A stretch of 64,000 nucleotides of DNA from Sporosarcina oncorhynchi (GCF_033304615.1 NZ_CP129118.1:554001-618000); one strand, 5' to 3'; positions 36,994 through 46,490 are shown, counted from the first letter of the stretch. A program made the numbers and translations. Notes: generated by a model not told the origin, from the letters alone.

Positions 36994-37566
36994 ATGAAAA
37001 AAGTAGCAATCATCTTATTTTTGGTTGGATTATCTTTCGTATTCTACGCAGGTGTGCAACTGAAATCGAACAAGCAGTCTGAAAAAACTGCACTCGTTCA
37101 CGCCCATAAAATCCTGGAAAGTTCAGATATAACAAAGCCGCCTTCACATCTGTCATTCCAAAGCGGTCAAACAATCGGCGTCCTGCAAATCCCAACTATC
37201 GGTAAAGAACTGCCTATCGTAGAAGGGATCGATGAAGATGCATTAAAGAACGGTGTCGGACATTATACAGGCACCGTCTACCCTGGCCAGAAAGACCAGA
37301 TTCTTTTATCCGGACATAGAGACACCGTCTTTACCGGATTGGACAAACTAAAAACCGGTGATCCGATTATCGTTGAAATGCAACATGGGTCCTTTACCTA
37401 TGGAGTTAAAGATACGGCTATTGTTGATGGAAATGACACAAGTATCATCCATTCAACAGCACCAAACGAAATGCTGATCTTATCGACATGCTACCCGTTC
37501 CGCTATATCGGCAATGCCCCCCAACGATTCATTATCTATGCCGAACCGATGGGTGATTTTGAATGA
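36994..37566 (+). CDS. Class D sortase
   Basis: 190 aa. ATG 36994, with AGGAGG upstream (the frame can begin at 36973). N-terminal membrane anchor (VAIILFLVGLSFVFYAGV), catalytic His in LLSGHRDTVFTGL, Cys in ILSTCYPFRYIGNAPQRF with the Arg a few residues later. The TCYPF signature is that of class D (SrtC/SrtD of Bacillus), which prefers LPNTA-like signals, fitting LPATA of the protein encoded just upstream. Acts on the outer face of the membrane, joining substrates to peptidoglycan. Confidence 0.88.
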   Translation: MKKVAIILFLVGLSFVFYAGVQLKSNKQSEKTALVHAHKILESSDITKPPSHLSFQSGQTIGVLQIPTIGKELPIVEGIDEDALKNGVGHYTGTVYPGQKDQILLSGHRDTVFTGLDKLKTGDPIIVEMQHGSFTYGVKDTAIVDGNDTSIIHSTAPNEMLILSTCYPFRYIGNAPQRFIIYAEPMGDFE

Positions 37567-37879
37567 ATGGATTGGAAGTTTAAGAGAAGTTTAAGAATCC
37601 AGTAAGAGTTTCATAAGAACGCGTAGTTATAGTTAAGAGTAGTGAGCGGGATAGAAAACTCTATGAGATAGGAGTATTACAAAAACCAATCAGCTAATCA
37701 AGAAAAGTTAGTTGGTCAAGTCTCTGAAATCATATTACAGCCACTCGCGACTCGAATGTATTGATGCCCATATATGTAAATTACGTACACTGCGCTTTGA
37801 AGTCATCTTTAGGAGAAAAATTGTATTCTATGTGGGTTGTAAAAACAGCTATAAGATAAAAGAACATAGGAGGAATACC
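37567..37879 (+). other. Leader region of the large adhesin gene
   Basis: 313 bp with no gene. A small hairpin ACCAA-TCAG-CTAA ... TTAG-TTGGT lies near 37684-37718. No clear promoter hexamers or known riboswitch seen. Confidence 0.4.
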
Positions 37880-40800
37880 ATGAAAAAGTTTAATATTTTT
37901 GCATTATTACTGTTATTGATTGGTCAAACAATTTTAGGGCCAATGTCAACAGTCAATGCGCAACAATCTTCACCTAGTCCTTCATTTACATTAGAAGAAG
38001 GGACATTAACAGGCATTGATGGGAAGAATAATATCGAAGCCGAAGATACAGTCACTTTAACGTATGACTGGGTGCTATCTGGACCTATTGTAGAAGGTCA
38101 GTTCCAATCTATCTCATTGCCCAAGCAATTGCAGGCAATCGAAGGCCAAACAGGAAAGCTCTACGCAAGTGAAGAGGAGTTTGGTGAATATAAAGTTGTA
38201 GACAACAATCTTTTCGTCTCTTTTAATGTAAATAACTCTGTAGTAGGAGATATTGATAATAATGAGGAATCAGATAAAAGCATAGATATAGTGGATGTTA
38301 CTAAAACAAGTTTGGATACAAAAACAGACGATTTTAAGGAGAACGATGGTGAAGGCTTAGAAATATCTGAAGTGGAAGTCAATGAAATTACTAATGGATA
38401 TGATTCATTAAATCAATCTGAAAAAAATATGGCAACAGAAAATACTATACGCTCCACAAATGTAAATGGAGCGGGAACAATCTCAGTTAAAACTAAATTA
38501 GCTGAAAAAGCTGAGGGGCCGTTTATTTTTAATGGACTCAAGTATTCAGTTAAATACAGTGGTACAAATGAAATGACTCAAAATCAAACAGATGATGAAA
38601 TTTCGGAGACGAAAGATAAAAATGAAGAGCTAAATAAATCTATTGTAACTAGGGATTTAAACAGTAATACAATTTTGAAGGAAAATAGTGCCATCCTAGA
38701 TCAACTGATTACAGGTGTCAGTATATATGATAAAGAGCCTACTTATGACGATAAAGGAAATCTAATTATTAATGGAAATAATATCGGGGAATCGGATATA
38801 AAAATAGACGTCGGTTCAACTGTTGCAATCATTTACAATTGGGGTTTAAGAGAAAATCATGGATATAAAAGTGGTGATGCATTCACCTTCACTCTACCAA
38901 GCAATTTTGCTACCTCTGTTGCATTGAAGGGTGAATTAGATGGTGGTTTTGGAAGCTATGTTGTAACTCCTGATGGAGAAGTAACATTTACTTTTAATGA
39001 AGAAATTGAATTGGATCAGGCTTTATCTGGTTACTTTTACGTTTGGAGATCTTTTGATTCATATAGCAACATAGAGGGTTTAGAACAAAATATTGATTTT
39101 AGTTCCGTTGGTTTAGGATCTATTAAAGTGAACTTTAATAATCCGAAATCTGACAAAATCACTAAGACTGGTGAGACTGATAAAAATATGAATCCTGGAA
39201 AAATTAGCTGGACTGTAGATTTTAATTTGAATGAAGAAGAAATTCAAAATGCTATTTTCAGTGATGTATTCAGTACTGGTTTATCTTTTAACGATGATGT
39301 TGAAATTTATGAATTGAAAGTTATGATAGACGGCAGCCTAGAACAAGATGATGAAATTCTCATTAAAGAAATAGAGGAAATTGAAAATGGATTTAAAATA
39401 AATTTCGGCACAATAAAAAAAGCATATCGCGTAAAATACTCGACAAACGTGAATCCAATATTAACCGCACCATACAAAGGTTCGATTGGGAATCAGGCAG
39501 TTGTAGTTGGAGAAGGTAACCCACCTTTGACTGTTAGTAAAGAAATGGAAGTTCAATTCAGTAAGCCGCTAGATAAGAAAGTTGAACAATACGATGAAAA
39601 AGCTCAAGAAATTAAATGGAGTATTCAGTACAATTATAATGAGCAAACTATTAATAATCCTGTGTTAACAGATACTTTTGATGTCAATCATCAAGAACTG
39701 GATTTAGACTCATTTATTGTTACAGAAAAGAAAGTTCAAGATAATGGCAATGCGACGACAGTAAGGGATTTAGAAAGAGGCAAAGACTATGAAGTAACTA
39801 AAGAAAATGATGGATTTAAATTAACCTTCAAAAATTCAATAAATTTAGCTTATGAAATTGTCTATACTACAAAAGCGAAAAATAGGATTCACGAAGATGA
39901 AGTCACCGTTACTAATAAAGTCGCGATTTCTGGTGTGAAACCAGTAGAAAAATCAAAAGAGATCGGCCAAGTAATTTTTCACAAAAGTGTTGGGGAAATT
40001 GACTATGGTCCGGCAAAAACTATTGAATGGAAACTAAGTCTAAATGAAGATGCTTATACAATGGACAACGTAGCTATTACCGACAAGTTTGTCGGTCAAA
40101 ATTTAATATTACTTCCTGACAGTGTCACAATATCTGGATTGGTAAAGGATGTGGACTATACTGTCTTACCTAATAACACATATGAAGAAGGATTTAAAAT
40201 TACATTTATAAAGAAGATTAAAAATCTGCATTACATTTCTTATAAAACGAAATTCGATTCAACTAAACCAGCTCCTACTGAAGGATATAAAAATACAGCT
40301 GAGCTTAATTGGACTGAAAACGAGATTCCACAATCACCTATTAAAAAATCAGTAACAGTTCCAGTAGATAATTATACAAATGAGAATGGAAATAAAACTG
40401 GCGCTTATAATGCTAAGACTAAAGAAATTACATGGACAATTGATATAAACTATAATCTTCATGAAATTAACGAAGCAATAATTACTGACACATATACGGG
40501 TGATCAAGAATTTATAGCTGGATCACTTGAAGTTCATCACCTTAAGTTGAAGGGTGGGGAAAATCAGGTTGAAATCGATAACTCATTACCGAAACCACTT
40601 TCTAAGTTTAATAAAACGGGTAACGGATTTACATTGGATCTCGGCAAAATCGATTCTGCATATCGTATAATTTATAAAACCACTCTAAAGAATACAGAGA
40701 TTAAAGGTGTTTACCAAAACCATGCAATATTAACTGATGGTGAGGAAGGAACGAAGCTTTTTGAGAAAAAAGCGACGGTGACACCAAAGAATGGTGAACA

Positions 40801-43519
40801 GTATGCCAAGAAGTCTGGGAGTCAAGGTGCTGGAGCAGATGCTGACATAGCAACGTGGACAGTAAATCTTAATTTTAGTCAGACACACATAAATGAACAA
40901 TCTATTGTTACAGATACTTTATCATCTAACCAAATACTTCTGAATGATAGTTTTAAATTATATACAACAGTAATACCTGAGGATAATTCCGGTAAAGTTT
41001 CTAGAGGTCTGGAAGCAAATCCTGACATTTATTCAATCGATGTTCAAGGAAACACATTTACTTTAACTTTCAAACAAGATGTAGACACAGCTTATATATT
41101 AGTGTATCAATCTTTCATTAACGCGGGCCACGGAGAAAAAATAACTAATGAAGTTAATTATTCAGGTACTGCTACTAATCTAGTTGGCGAAACTGATAAA
41201 AAAGAAGTGATTGTTGAGCTAGCAGGTGCGGGAGGTGGAGCAAATCCCCCGAAAGGGAAAATCAAAATCCTCAAAGTCGATGATGAAGGAAACCCACTAC
41301 CGAATGTAGTCTTTGAACTTTACAATGCTTCAGGTACGGTATTGCTTGAAAGCTTAACCACGTTGGAAAATGGGGAAGCAACTACGGAAAACGAATATAA
41401 ATATTATCCATCGGGAATAAAATATAAGCTTAAGGAAATTTCAGCTCCCCAAGGATATCTTATTGACCCAGAATACGCTAAAGGGAAAGAAATCAAGTTT
41501 GTAGGATCGGATACAAAAATTAGTATCACCAACAAAAAAATTCGACAAACTCTAGAATTTACAAAGACAGACTTAAGAAATGGCAAGACCTTAAACGGCG
41601 TTACTTTCGGGTTGCATAAAAAAGATAACGATGGAAAGTATCATCTTGTAAGTGGTCATGAAAATGTAGTTACTAAAGATGGCGGGAAAATAATTATTGA
41701 AAATCTCGAACCTGGAAACTATCAACTAGTAGAGGTGAAGGCTGCTGATGGCTATTGGTTAGATAAAAAACCAAAAGAATTCACAATCATTAAAGATCAA
41801 ACTGAAGTAACAAAAGAAACAATGGTTAACGATAGAGTCGGAGAATTAAAACTTCGCAAAGTGGCAAACGAAGATGAGAGTAAATTCTTATCAGGTGCTA
41901 AATTTAGGCTTGTTAACAAAGAAAATGATAAGATTTTCGATGAAAAAACATCAGACAGTAATGGTTGGGTGACATTTACAGGAATTAAATACGGAACGTA
42001 TACACTTGAGGAAATTGAAGCACCAAGTGGATATATTGTAACCAATAATCTTGCTGATGTAGTAATAAATTCTCCGACAAAAACATTAGAAAAATCAATC
42101 AAAAACGAAAAGATTATCCAAGCAGTAAAGCTTGTTAAAGTGGATAAAGCTGATAACAATATTAAATTATCAGGTGCAGAGTTCACTCTATACAAAAAAG
42201 ATACATCTGAATTAGTAACAGAAGAAGTTGACGGGAAGACAGTTCCGGTTAAACGTAAAACTAATTCAAACGGGGAGCTATTTGTTAATAACTTAGAGCC
42301 TGGAGAGTACTACTTCCAAGAAACAAAAGCACCTGAACACTACCTTCTTGGAGAAAACAGAAAAACAGAAGTCTTCGAAATTAAAAAAGACCAAACTGCA
42401 TTCACTGAAGTCACAATGGAAAACAAACGGGGCACAGGCAGTCTAGTCATCACAAAGCAAGACGCTGTAAGCAAAGCAGTTTTATCAGACACGGAATTCG
42501 AATTATTCAACAGCAAAGGCGAGTCCTATGGTAAGAAAGTGACAAATGTTGCTGGAGAAATAAAGTTCGATAAATTACCTTACGACACATACACACTAAA
42601 AGAAACAAAAGCAAAATCAGGATATGTGCCAAACAACCAAGAGTATGTAATCGTTGTGAGTGATGCAGATGTGGATGGAAAAGAATTCACTAAAACAATC
42701 ACAAACCAAAAAATCAACCGCTCAGTACTTCTTACCAAGTACAATGCAGACAAAACACTAGTTCTTCCAAACGCAGTATTTGAATTGCGCAAGATGAACA
42801 GCAGCTTGCCGGAAGGGTATGAAGTCGTTTCAACGATTGGGCCAGAAAAACTTATAACTAATCAAAATGGAACAATCTATTTGGATGAACTTCTACCGGG
42901 AAGTTATGAATTTGTTGAAACGCAAGCTCCATCGGGATACTACGTAAATAATGAGCCAGTCAGCTTTACGATTACAACGTATCAAACAAGCACAGTACCC
43001 GTAGAGAAAACAAACAACCGTATCCCAGATCCGGTATGGCCAGGTCCAGTTGAACCAGGCAAACCAGTAGATCCGGATAAACCAAAACCAGTAGAACCAG
43101 GTAAGCCGGTAGATCCGAACAAACCTGATCCAACCGATCCAACAGAACCAGGTAAACCAGGTGAAGAAGATCCAACCGATCCAACAGAACCAGGCAAACC
43201 AGGTGAAGAAGATCCATTAGATCCAACAAAACCAGGCAAGCCAGGCATCGACCCGACAAAACCAGGTAACAACGGTTCTGTTGAAGGTGAAGGCGGCAGC
43301 AAAGTGCCAGGAAACACGAACAAACCTGGAAAAGGCAACAAGCCAGGATCTGGAACTGTCCAAAGCGGTGGAGGTTCGAAAAACCCGAATGCAAATGCAT
43401 CCGGAAAAGAGACACTTCCACAGACAGGCGAGCAACTCTATCTGTATATGACAATATTAGGATTCGTCTTAATCTTGGCAGGCGGCTTTATGGTGCGCCG
43501 TCGCAAAACAAACGAATAA
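37880..43519 (+). CDS. Giant LPQTG-anchored adhesin with Cna_B/SpaA stalk
   Basis: 1879 aa from ATG 37880 with TAGGAGGA. Signal peptide to about residue 32. An MSCRAMM-like head (TLTYDWVLSGPIVEGQFQS) follows, then five repeats of about 138 residues. Each opens with a W-(T/S/K)-(V/I/L) strand (near 441, 579, 715, 850, 990) and contains V-x-(T/S)-D-x-(F/L/Y), as in collagen-adhesin Ig-like modules. From about 1120 to 1710 there are six SpaA/Cna_B domains, each with a Lys near its start, a KE(I/T)-AP-GY-type Glu and a terminal Asn, the triad for self-made isopeptide bonds. A PEPGKP-rich wall-spanning region and LPQTG (1846-1850), membrane helix and RRRK tail complete it. It should be covalently wall-bound and flanked by its sortase gene. 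Confidence 0.92.
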   Translation: MKKFNIFALLLLLIGQTILGPMSTVNAQQSSPSPSFTLEEGTLTGIDGKNNIEAEDTVTLTYDWVLSGPIVEGQFQSISLPKQLQAIEGQTGKLYASEEEFGEYKVVDNNLFVSFNVNNSVVGDIDNNEESDKSIDIVDVTKTSLDTKTDDFKENDGEGLEISEVEVNEITNGYDSLNQSEKNMATENTIRSTNVNGAGTISVKTKLAEKAEGPFIFNGLKYSVKYSGTNEMTQNQTDDEISETKDKNEELNKSIVTRDLNSNTILKENSAILDQLITGVSIYDKEPTYDDKGNLIINGNNIGESDIKIDVGSTVAIIYNWGLRENHGYKSGDAFTFTLPSNFATSVALKGELDGGFGSYVVTPDGEVTFTFNEEIELDQALSGYFYVWRSFDSYSNIEGLEQNIDFSSVGLGSIKVNFNNPKSDKITKTGETDKNMNPGKISWTVDFNLNEEEIQNAIFSDVFSTGLSFNDDVEIYELKVMIDGSLEQDDEILIKEIEEIENGFKINFGTIKKAYRVKYSTNVNPILTAPYKGSIGNQAVVVGEGNPPLTVSKEMEVQFSKPLDKKVEQYDEKAQEIKWSIQYNYNEQTINNPVLTDTFDVNHQELDLDSFIVTEKKVQDNGNATTVRDLERGKDYEVTKENDGFKLTFKNSINLAYEIVYTTKAKNRIHEDEVTVTNKVAISGVKPVEKSKEIGQVIFHKSVGEIDYGPAKTIEWKLSLNEDAYTMDNVAITDKFVGQNLILLPDSVTISGLVKDVDYTVLPNNTYEEGFKITFIKKIKNLHYISYKTKFDSTKPAPTEGYKNTAELNWTENEIPQSPIKKSVTVPVDNYTNENGNKTGAYNAKTKEITWTIDINYNLHEINEAIITDTYTGDQEFIAGSLEVHHLKLKGGENQVEIDNSLPKPLSKFNKTGNGFTLDLGKIDSAYRIIYKTTLKNTEIKGVYQNHAILTDGEEGTKLFEKKATVTPKNGEQYAKKSGSQGAGADADIATWTVNLNFSQTHINEQSIVTDTLSSNQILLNDSFKLYTTVIPEDNSGKVSRGLEANPDIYSIDVQGNTFTLTFKQDVDTAYILVYQSFINAGHGEKITNEVNYSGTATNLVGETDKKEVIVELAGAGGGANPPKGKIKILKVDDEGNPLPNVVFELYNASGTVLLESLTTLENGEATTENEYKYYPSGIKYKLKEISAPQGYLIDPEYAKGKEIKFVGSDTKISITNKKIRQTLEFTKTDLRNGKTLNGVTFGLHKKDNDGKYHLVSGHENVVTKDGGKIIIENLEPGNYQLVEVKAADGYWLDKKPKEFTIIKDQTEVTKETMVNDRVGELKLRKVANEDESKFLSGAKFRLVNKENDKIFDEKTSDSNGWVTFTGIKYGTYTLEEIEAPSGYIVTNNLADVVINSPTKTLEKSIKNEKIIQAVKLVKVDKADNNIKLSGAEFTLYKKDTSELVTEEVDGKTVPVKRKTNSNGELFVNNLEPGEYYFQETKAPEHYLLGENRKTEVFEIKKDQTAFTEVTMENKRGTGSLVITKQDAVSKAVLSDTEFELFNSKGESYGKKVTNVAGEIKFDKLPYDTYTLKETKAKSGYVPNNQEYVIVVSDADVDGKEFTKTITNQKINRSVLLTKYNADKTLVLPNAVFELRKMNSSLPEGYEVVSTIGPEKLITNQNGTIYLDELLPGSYEFVETQAPSGYYVNNEPVSFTITTYQTSTVPVEKTNNRIPDPVWPGPVEPGKPVDPDKPKPVEPGKPVDPNKPDPTDPTEPGKPGEEDPTDPTEPGKPGEEDPLDPTKPGKPGIDPTKPGNNGSVEGEGGSKVPGNTNKPGKGNKPGSGTVQSGGGSKNPNANASGKETLPQTGEQLYLYMTILGFVLILAGGFMVRRRKTNE

Positions 43520-43544
43520 TGATTAAAGAAGGAGGATGAGTGCG

Positions 43545-44147
43545 TTGAAAAGCAAAAGATCACTGTTTGGGATTTTGTTTTTGCTAACGGGGCTCGTCCT
43601 CGTTTCTTTTCCACTTTATATGGAGTGGGATCAGAACAAAGAAGTGAAAGCGATGGAGCAGGCACTATCTCTTATCGCAGAATCCGACGGAACAGAGCCT
43701 GTCGTTCTTGAAGGAATCGAAAACTTGTCGTTTACGAAAGAGCAGCTGGAACGCGTCATGGAGCTTGAAATTCCCTATATTGACATGAAGCAGCATGTTC
43801 TCGATGAAACGACAGATACTAATCTCAATATTGCACTCACGCAAATCAAGCCTGACCAACAGCCAGGTATCGGTAATTTCACAATTGCTGGACACCGTGG
43901 TTACCGGGACGGACGCCATTTCAGTAATCTGGCGAAAGTACCGGCGGGAGAGAAAGTGTATTTGCATGTCGGCGATAAAACATACATCTACGAAATCACG
44001 GATACTTCCGTCATCGAGCCGACACAAGTCGATGTGCTGGATGATCAGGCAGGTAGGAATGAAATCACGATGATTACGTGTACCGTATCCGGTAAACAGC
44101 GGGTTGCCGTAAAAGGTCAACTTGTGGAAGAAACTGATCGTAAATAG
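43545..44147 (+). CDS. Sortase, class A-like
   Basis: 200 aa. TTG at 43545 chosen because AAGGAGG ends 10 bases before it; the ATG at 43536 directly abuts that site. Membrane anchor at the N-terminus, catalytic His in FTIAGHRGYRDGRHF, Cys in MITCTVSGKQRVAVKG with the Arg in the same strand, resembling the TLVTC-type of class A rather than the TCYPF type of the sortase at 36994. It directly follows the LPQTG adhesin and is its probable anchoring enzyme. Confidence 0.85.
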   Translation: MKSKRSLFGILFLLTGLVLVSFPLYMEWDQNKEVKAMEQALSLIAESDGTEPVVLEGIENLSFTKEQLERVMELEIPYIDMKQHVLDETTDTNLNIALTQIKPDQQPGIGNFTIAGHRGYRDGRHFSNLAKVPAGEKVYLHVGDKTYIYEITDTSVIEPTQVDVLDDQAGRNEITMITCTVSGKQRVAVKGQLVEETDRK

Positions 44148-44208
44148 TAGATCCTCTTAATCGATAGCAAGCAAGATTATTCAATCGAAAAATCAATTCA
44201 TTACACAT

Positions 44209-44252
44209 AAAAAGTCTGCCCATACCGTAAATACCGGTAGGCAGGCTTTTTT
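44209..44252. terminator. Bidirectional terminator between convergent genes
   Basis: AAAAAGTCTGCC-CATACCG ... CGGTA-GGCAGGCTTTTTT: an imperfect long stem with T6 on the plus side and T5 on the minus side, between the sortase and the HTH gene. Confidence 0.8.
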
Positions 44253-44315
44253 CTATGGCTGGATAATAAAGTTCAGTCACACACATTCCTACTGCAACAG
44301 CACTCCGTCGGACGC

Positions 44316-44660
44316 TTATCCATCGACCACAAGCCCATACGGCAAAATTACATAAATATTTGCCCCAAGCCCCTGCATAACAGGCTGGATATAATGCACT
44401 TTCTGGATAATCTTTAACTCCACTAGTTTACGTATTGCTCTGCGGACAGTGATGTTCGATCGTCCAATTTCCGCTTCAATCGTTGAATAGGGCAAATGAG
44501 CGGCCCCATGTTCTTTAGAGTGGCGGCGAATCGTATCCAACACCTGCACGTCGGAGATTGTCAGTGAATCGTTATGTTGCAACATATGCAATTCGGTTGC
44601 TCGATCCAGTTGCTCTGCTGTCGTGAAGTTGGCGTGTCTTTTCAAGTAATGTGTATTCAT
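44316..44660 (-). CDS. Small winged-helix DNA-binding protein
   Basis: 114 aa. ATG at 44660 with GGGAGGA upstream. Middle part reads as a winged helix (LPYSTIEAEIGRSNITVRRAIRKLVELKIIQKV), similar to the DNA-binding region of replication-initiation or GntR-like proteins. No other domain is present. Divergent from the sigma-like gene, with which it shares a 230-250 bp upstream region. It may regulate that gene; target unknown. Confidence 0.7.
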   Translation of the reverse strand: MNTHYLKRHANFTTAEQLDRATELHMLQHNDSLTISDVQVLDTIRRHSKEHGAAHLPYSTIEAEIGRSNITVRRAIRKLVELKIIQKVHYIQPVMQGLGANIYVILPYGLVVDG

Positions 44661-44889
44661 TTTGTATTCCTCCCTTTGCCCTTTATATAGATGGGAGGGG
44701 TCAGAAAGGATACAGCCTATAAAATAAGTTTTGAATTAAATCCTTTTTGCGATTATCATGCCGTTTTATCTTATAAATCGCGTTTTCGGCAATGAAAGTG
44801 ACAGTTTCCAGCATAGAGAATGAACTTTCTCATTCGGTGAACAATTTCCGGCTCACTTACGCTATAAGTACCCGGGAATAAAAAGAATC

Positions 44890-45396
44890 GTGCATGATCA
44901 GAAAGAGTTCGCTATGCAGGAATTTGAAAACGTGTTGGAACAATATGAGCCGATGATTACCCATTCAATTCGCAAGTTGAATATTTACCGTGACCATGAG
45001 CAGTATAGACAAGCGGGAAGAGTGGCATTATGGCAAGCGTGGACGCGCTTTGATATCGACAAAGGAGATTTCACGCCTTATGCCTACCGGTCAATCCGCG
45101 GAGCTATGCTGGATGAATTGAAACGGGCAAGTAAGTATGAGGAACATGTAATGCCCGCCGTCAGCGAGGAGCTGATTGATGTCATAGGCTCGACAGAAGA
45201 AAAAAACTTCGATTTTCTCATGGGATTAATCGAGCAACTTGATGCCAATGAAAAAGCATTTATCCAATGGACGTATGTCGAACAATGCAGCTTGACGGAA
45301 TGCGCGGAACGGTTTGGTATTTCAGTTGCAGGTGTAAAGAAAAGAAGGGAGAGATTGTTGAAAAAGTTGAGAGGAATAATGGTGAATCGTAATTAG
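44890..45396 (+). CDS. Short sigma-70-family factor
   Basis: 168 aa from GTG 44890; ATG 44914 is an equally good or better start (weak AGAAAGAG upstream, and the family usually begins near EFENVLEQYEPMI). Region 2 is seen in LNIYRDHEQYRQAGRVALWQAWTRFDIDKGDFTPYAYRSIRGAML, and region 4 HTH in SLTECAERFGISVAGVKKRRERLLKK. The length fits small Bacillales sigma factors related to competence or sporulation-type SigH-like proteins. The gene lies next to comK, so a role in competence is possible (inference). Confidence 0.75.
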   Translation: MHDQKEFAMQEFENVLEQYEPMITHSIRKLNIYRDHEQYRQAGRVALWQAWTRFDIDKGDFTPYAYRSIRGAMLDELKRASKYEEHVMPAVSEELIDVIGSTEEKNFDFLMGLIEQLDANEKAFIQWTYVEQCSLTECAERFGISVAGVKKRRERLLKKLRGIMVNRN

Positions 45397-45403
45397 ATAG
45401 CGT

Positions 45404-45440
45404 AAAAAGCGGCTTGCAGTAGTATGCAACCGCTTTTTTA
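45404..45440 (+). terminator. Terminator of the sigma-like gene
   Basis: AAAAAGCGG-TTGCA and TGCAA-CCGCTTTTTT form a stem with T6. Confidence 0.85.
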
Positions 45441-45876
45441 TTGACAAAAAAAGTCCTTTTTCTCGTTCATCTTTTAAAATACGACCAAATCATTTAAGAA
45501 TTACCATATTTGGTAGACTATTTAAACACTTCGATATATAATGAATGGGATGTTACTAAGCATATGTAACTACTAACCATTAAGGGGTGATACAGACTAC
45601 TTTAAGTCTTGAGAAGTCTTTATTTTCATGAGTGTTTTTTTGTGTTCAGAAAGAGAAAAAGGAGGATTTTCAAGAGTAATGTAAGCGTTATCAAAAAAGA
45701 TGATGAAAATGAAGGGGGTCATCTATGTGAAGAACAACTTAATAAAAAATCCACAGGTGCGAAAAGTCCTGCAAGACGCTCACCTGTGGATTCGAGCTGG
45801 ATTCATCCAACCTATAGTCAGTATACTCCTTCTTACGAAAAAACGTAACCTTAAAATGGATTTGGAGGAGTATAAG
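45441..45876 (+). promoter_or_regulatory. comK leader with strong inverted repeat
   Basis: 436 bp. At 45748-45792 a perfect 12-bp inverted repeat (AATCCACAGGTG / CACCTGTGGATT) encloses 21 bases. The reading frame of comK is open upstream to 45700, and GTG 45727 has a GGGGG site, so an N-terminally extended form cannot be ruled out. A GGAGG followed by ATG-TAA lies at 45661-45684. Confidence 0.45.
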
Positions 45877-46428
45877 ATGAATAATGAAATCTCTACATTG
45901 ATCAATAAAGGTATAATGGCTTATGTTGGCACATTCAATGAAGTTGGGAAGCATGTTACAGACATCTATTCTTCAGAAGACGTTTATCAGGTGGATGTTG
46001 AACCTAAAAAGCTGTTGGATAAAGTGTTGAATTACTATGGGTCGAATTATAGAGGTGCAATCGCAAGTTCAAAGTCGATCCTCGGTCCTGTCGATATGGC
46101 ACCTATTAGTATTGGCGGACCAAATGGGTACATTCTTTTTACAAGCATGTCGCCATCCATTCCGGAATGCACATTCTTTTTCCTTCATCATATTAGGAGC
46201 TATCATGCGATTGATAGTAAAACGACAGCAGTCGTATTGTCAAACGGCGAGATTTTACATGTTCCGGTCAGCAGACGATCCTTCCAAAGCAGATACCATA
46301 AGGCATTGGAGCTGAAAGAGAAGATGGCAAGTCGATCGCTCTACTATATTCCGTATGACATGGGCGAACATTACCAAGCAGTAAGCGATAAAACCGTCTT
46401 CTACCGTGTAAAGAAACAATCGGATTAA
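45877..46428 (+). CDS. comK: Competence transcription factor ComK
   Basis: 183 aa from ATG 45877, preceded by GGAGGAG, which matches the usual ComK N-terminus (NNEISTLINKGIMAYVG) and length (about 190 aa in B. subtilis). The conserved core GPVDMAPISIGGPNGYILF and the SYHAIDSKTT segment are intact. ComK activates DNA-uptake and recombination genes by binding paired AT-boxes (AAAA-N5-TTTT). The nearby sigma-like factor may cooperate. The window also holds a decayed comM-type gene. Confidence 0.92.
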   Translation: MNNEISTLINKGIMAYVGTFNEVGKHVTDIYSSEDVYQVDVEPKKLLDKVLNYYGSNYRGAIASSKSILGPVDMAPISIGGPNGYILFTSMSPSIPECTFFFLHHIRSYHAIDSKTTAVVLSNGEILHVPVSRRSFQSRYHKALELKEKMASRSLYYIPYDMGEHYQAVSDKTVFYRVKKQSD

Positions 46429-46490
46429 AGGACATCATCGGTCACAGCAAAGGAAGGAAAAATACGTAACTATGAATAGTTTTACTAAAA

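Noticed and set aside
42972-43454. 160-codon minus-strand frame rich in Leu and Pro
   Set aside because: Antisense of the PEPGKP-rich wall-spanning region; composition mirrors the real gene.
33744-44147. Classical sortase-assembled pilus locus
   Set aside because: No pilin-type major subunit with a pilin Lys motif or class C sortase lid is seen; the TasA-like and SipW genes point to matrix fibres instead.
45661-45684. Start-stop element (GGAGG then ATG-TAA) before comK
   Set aside because: Spacing of 13 bases is long and the pattern is likely chance; mentioned only within the leader.
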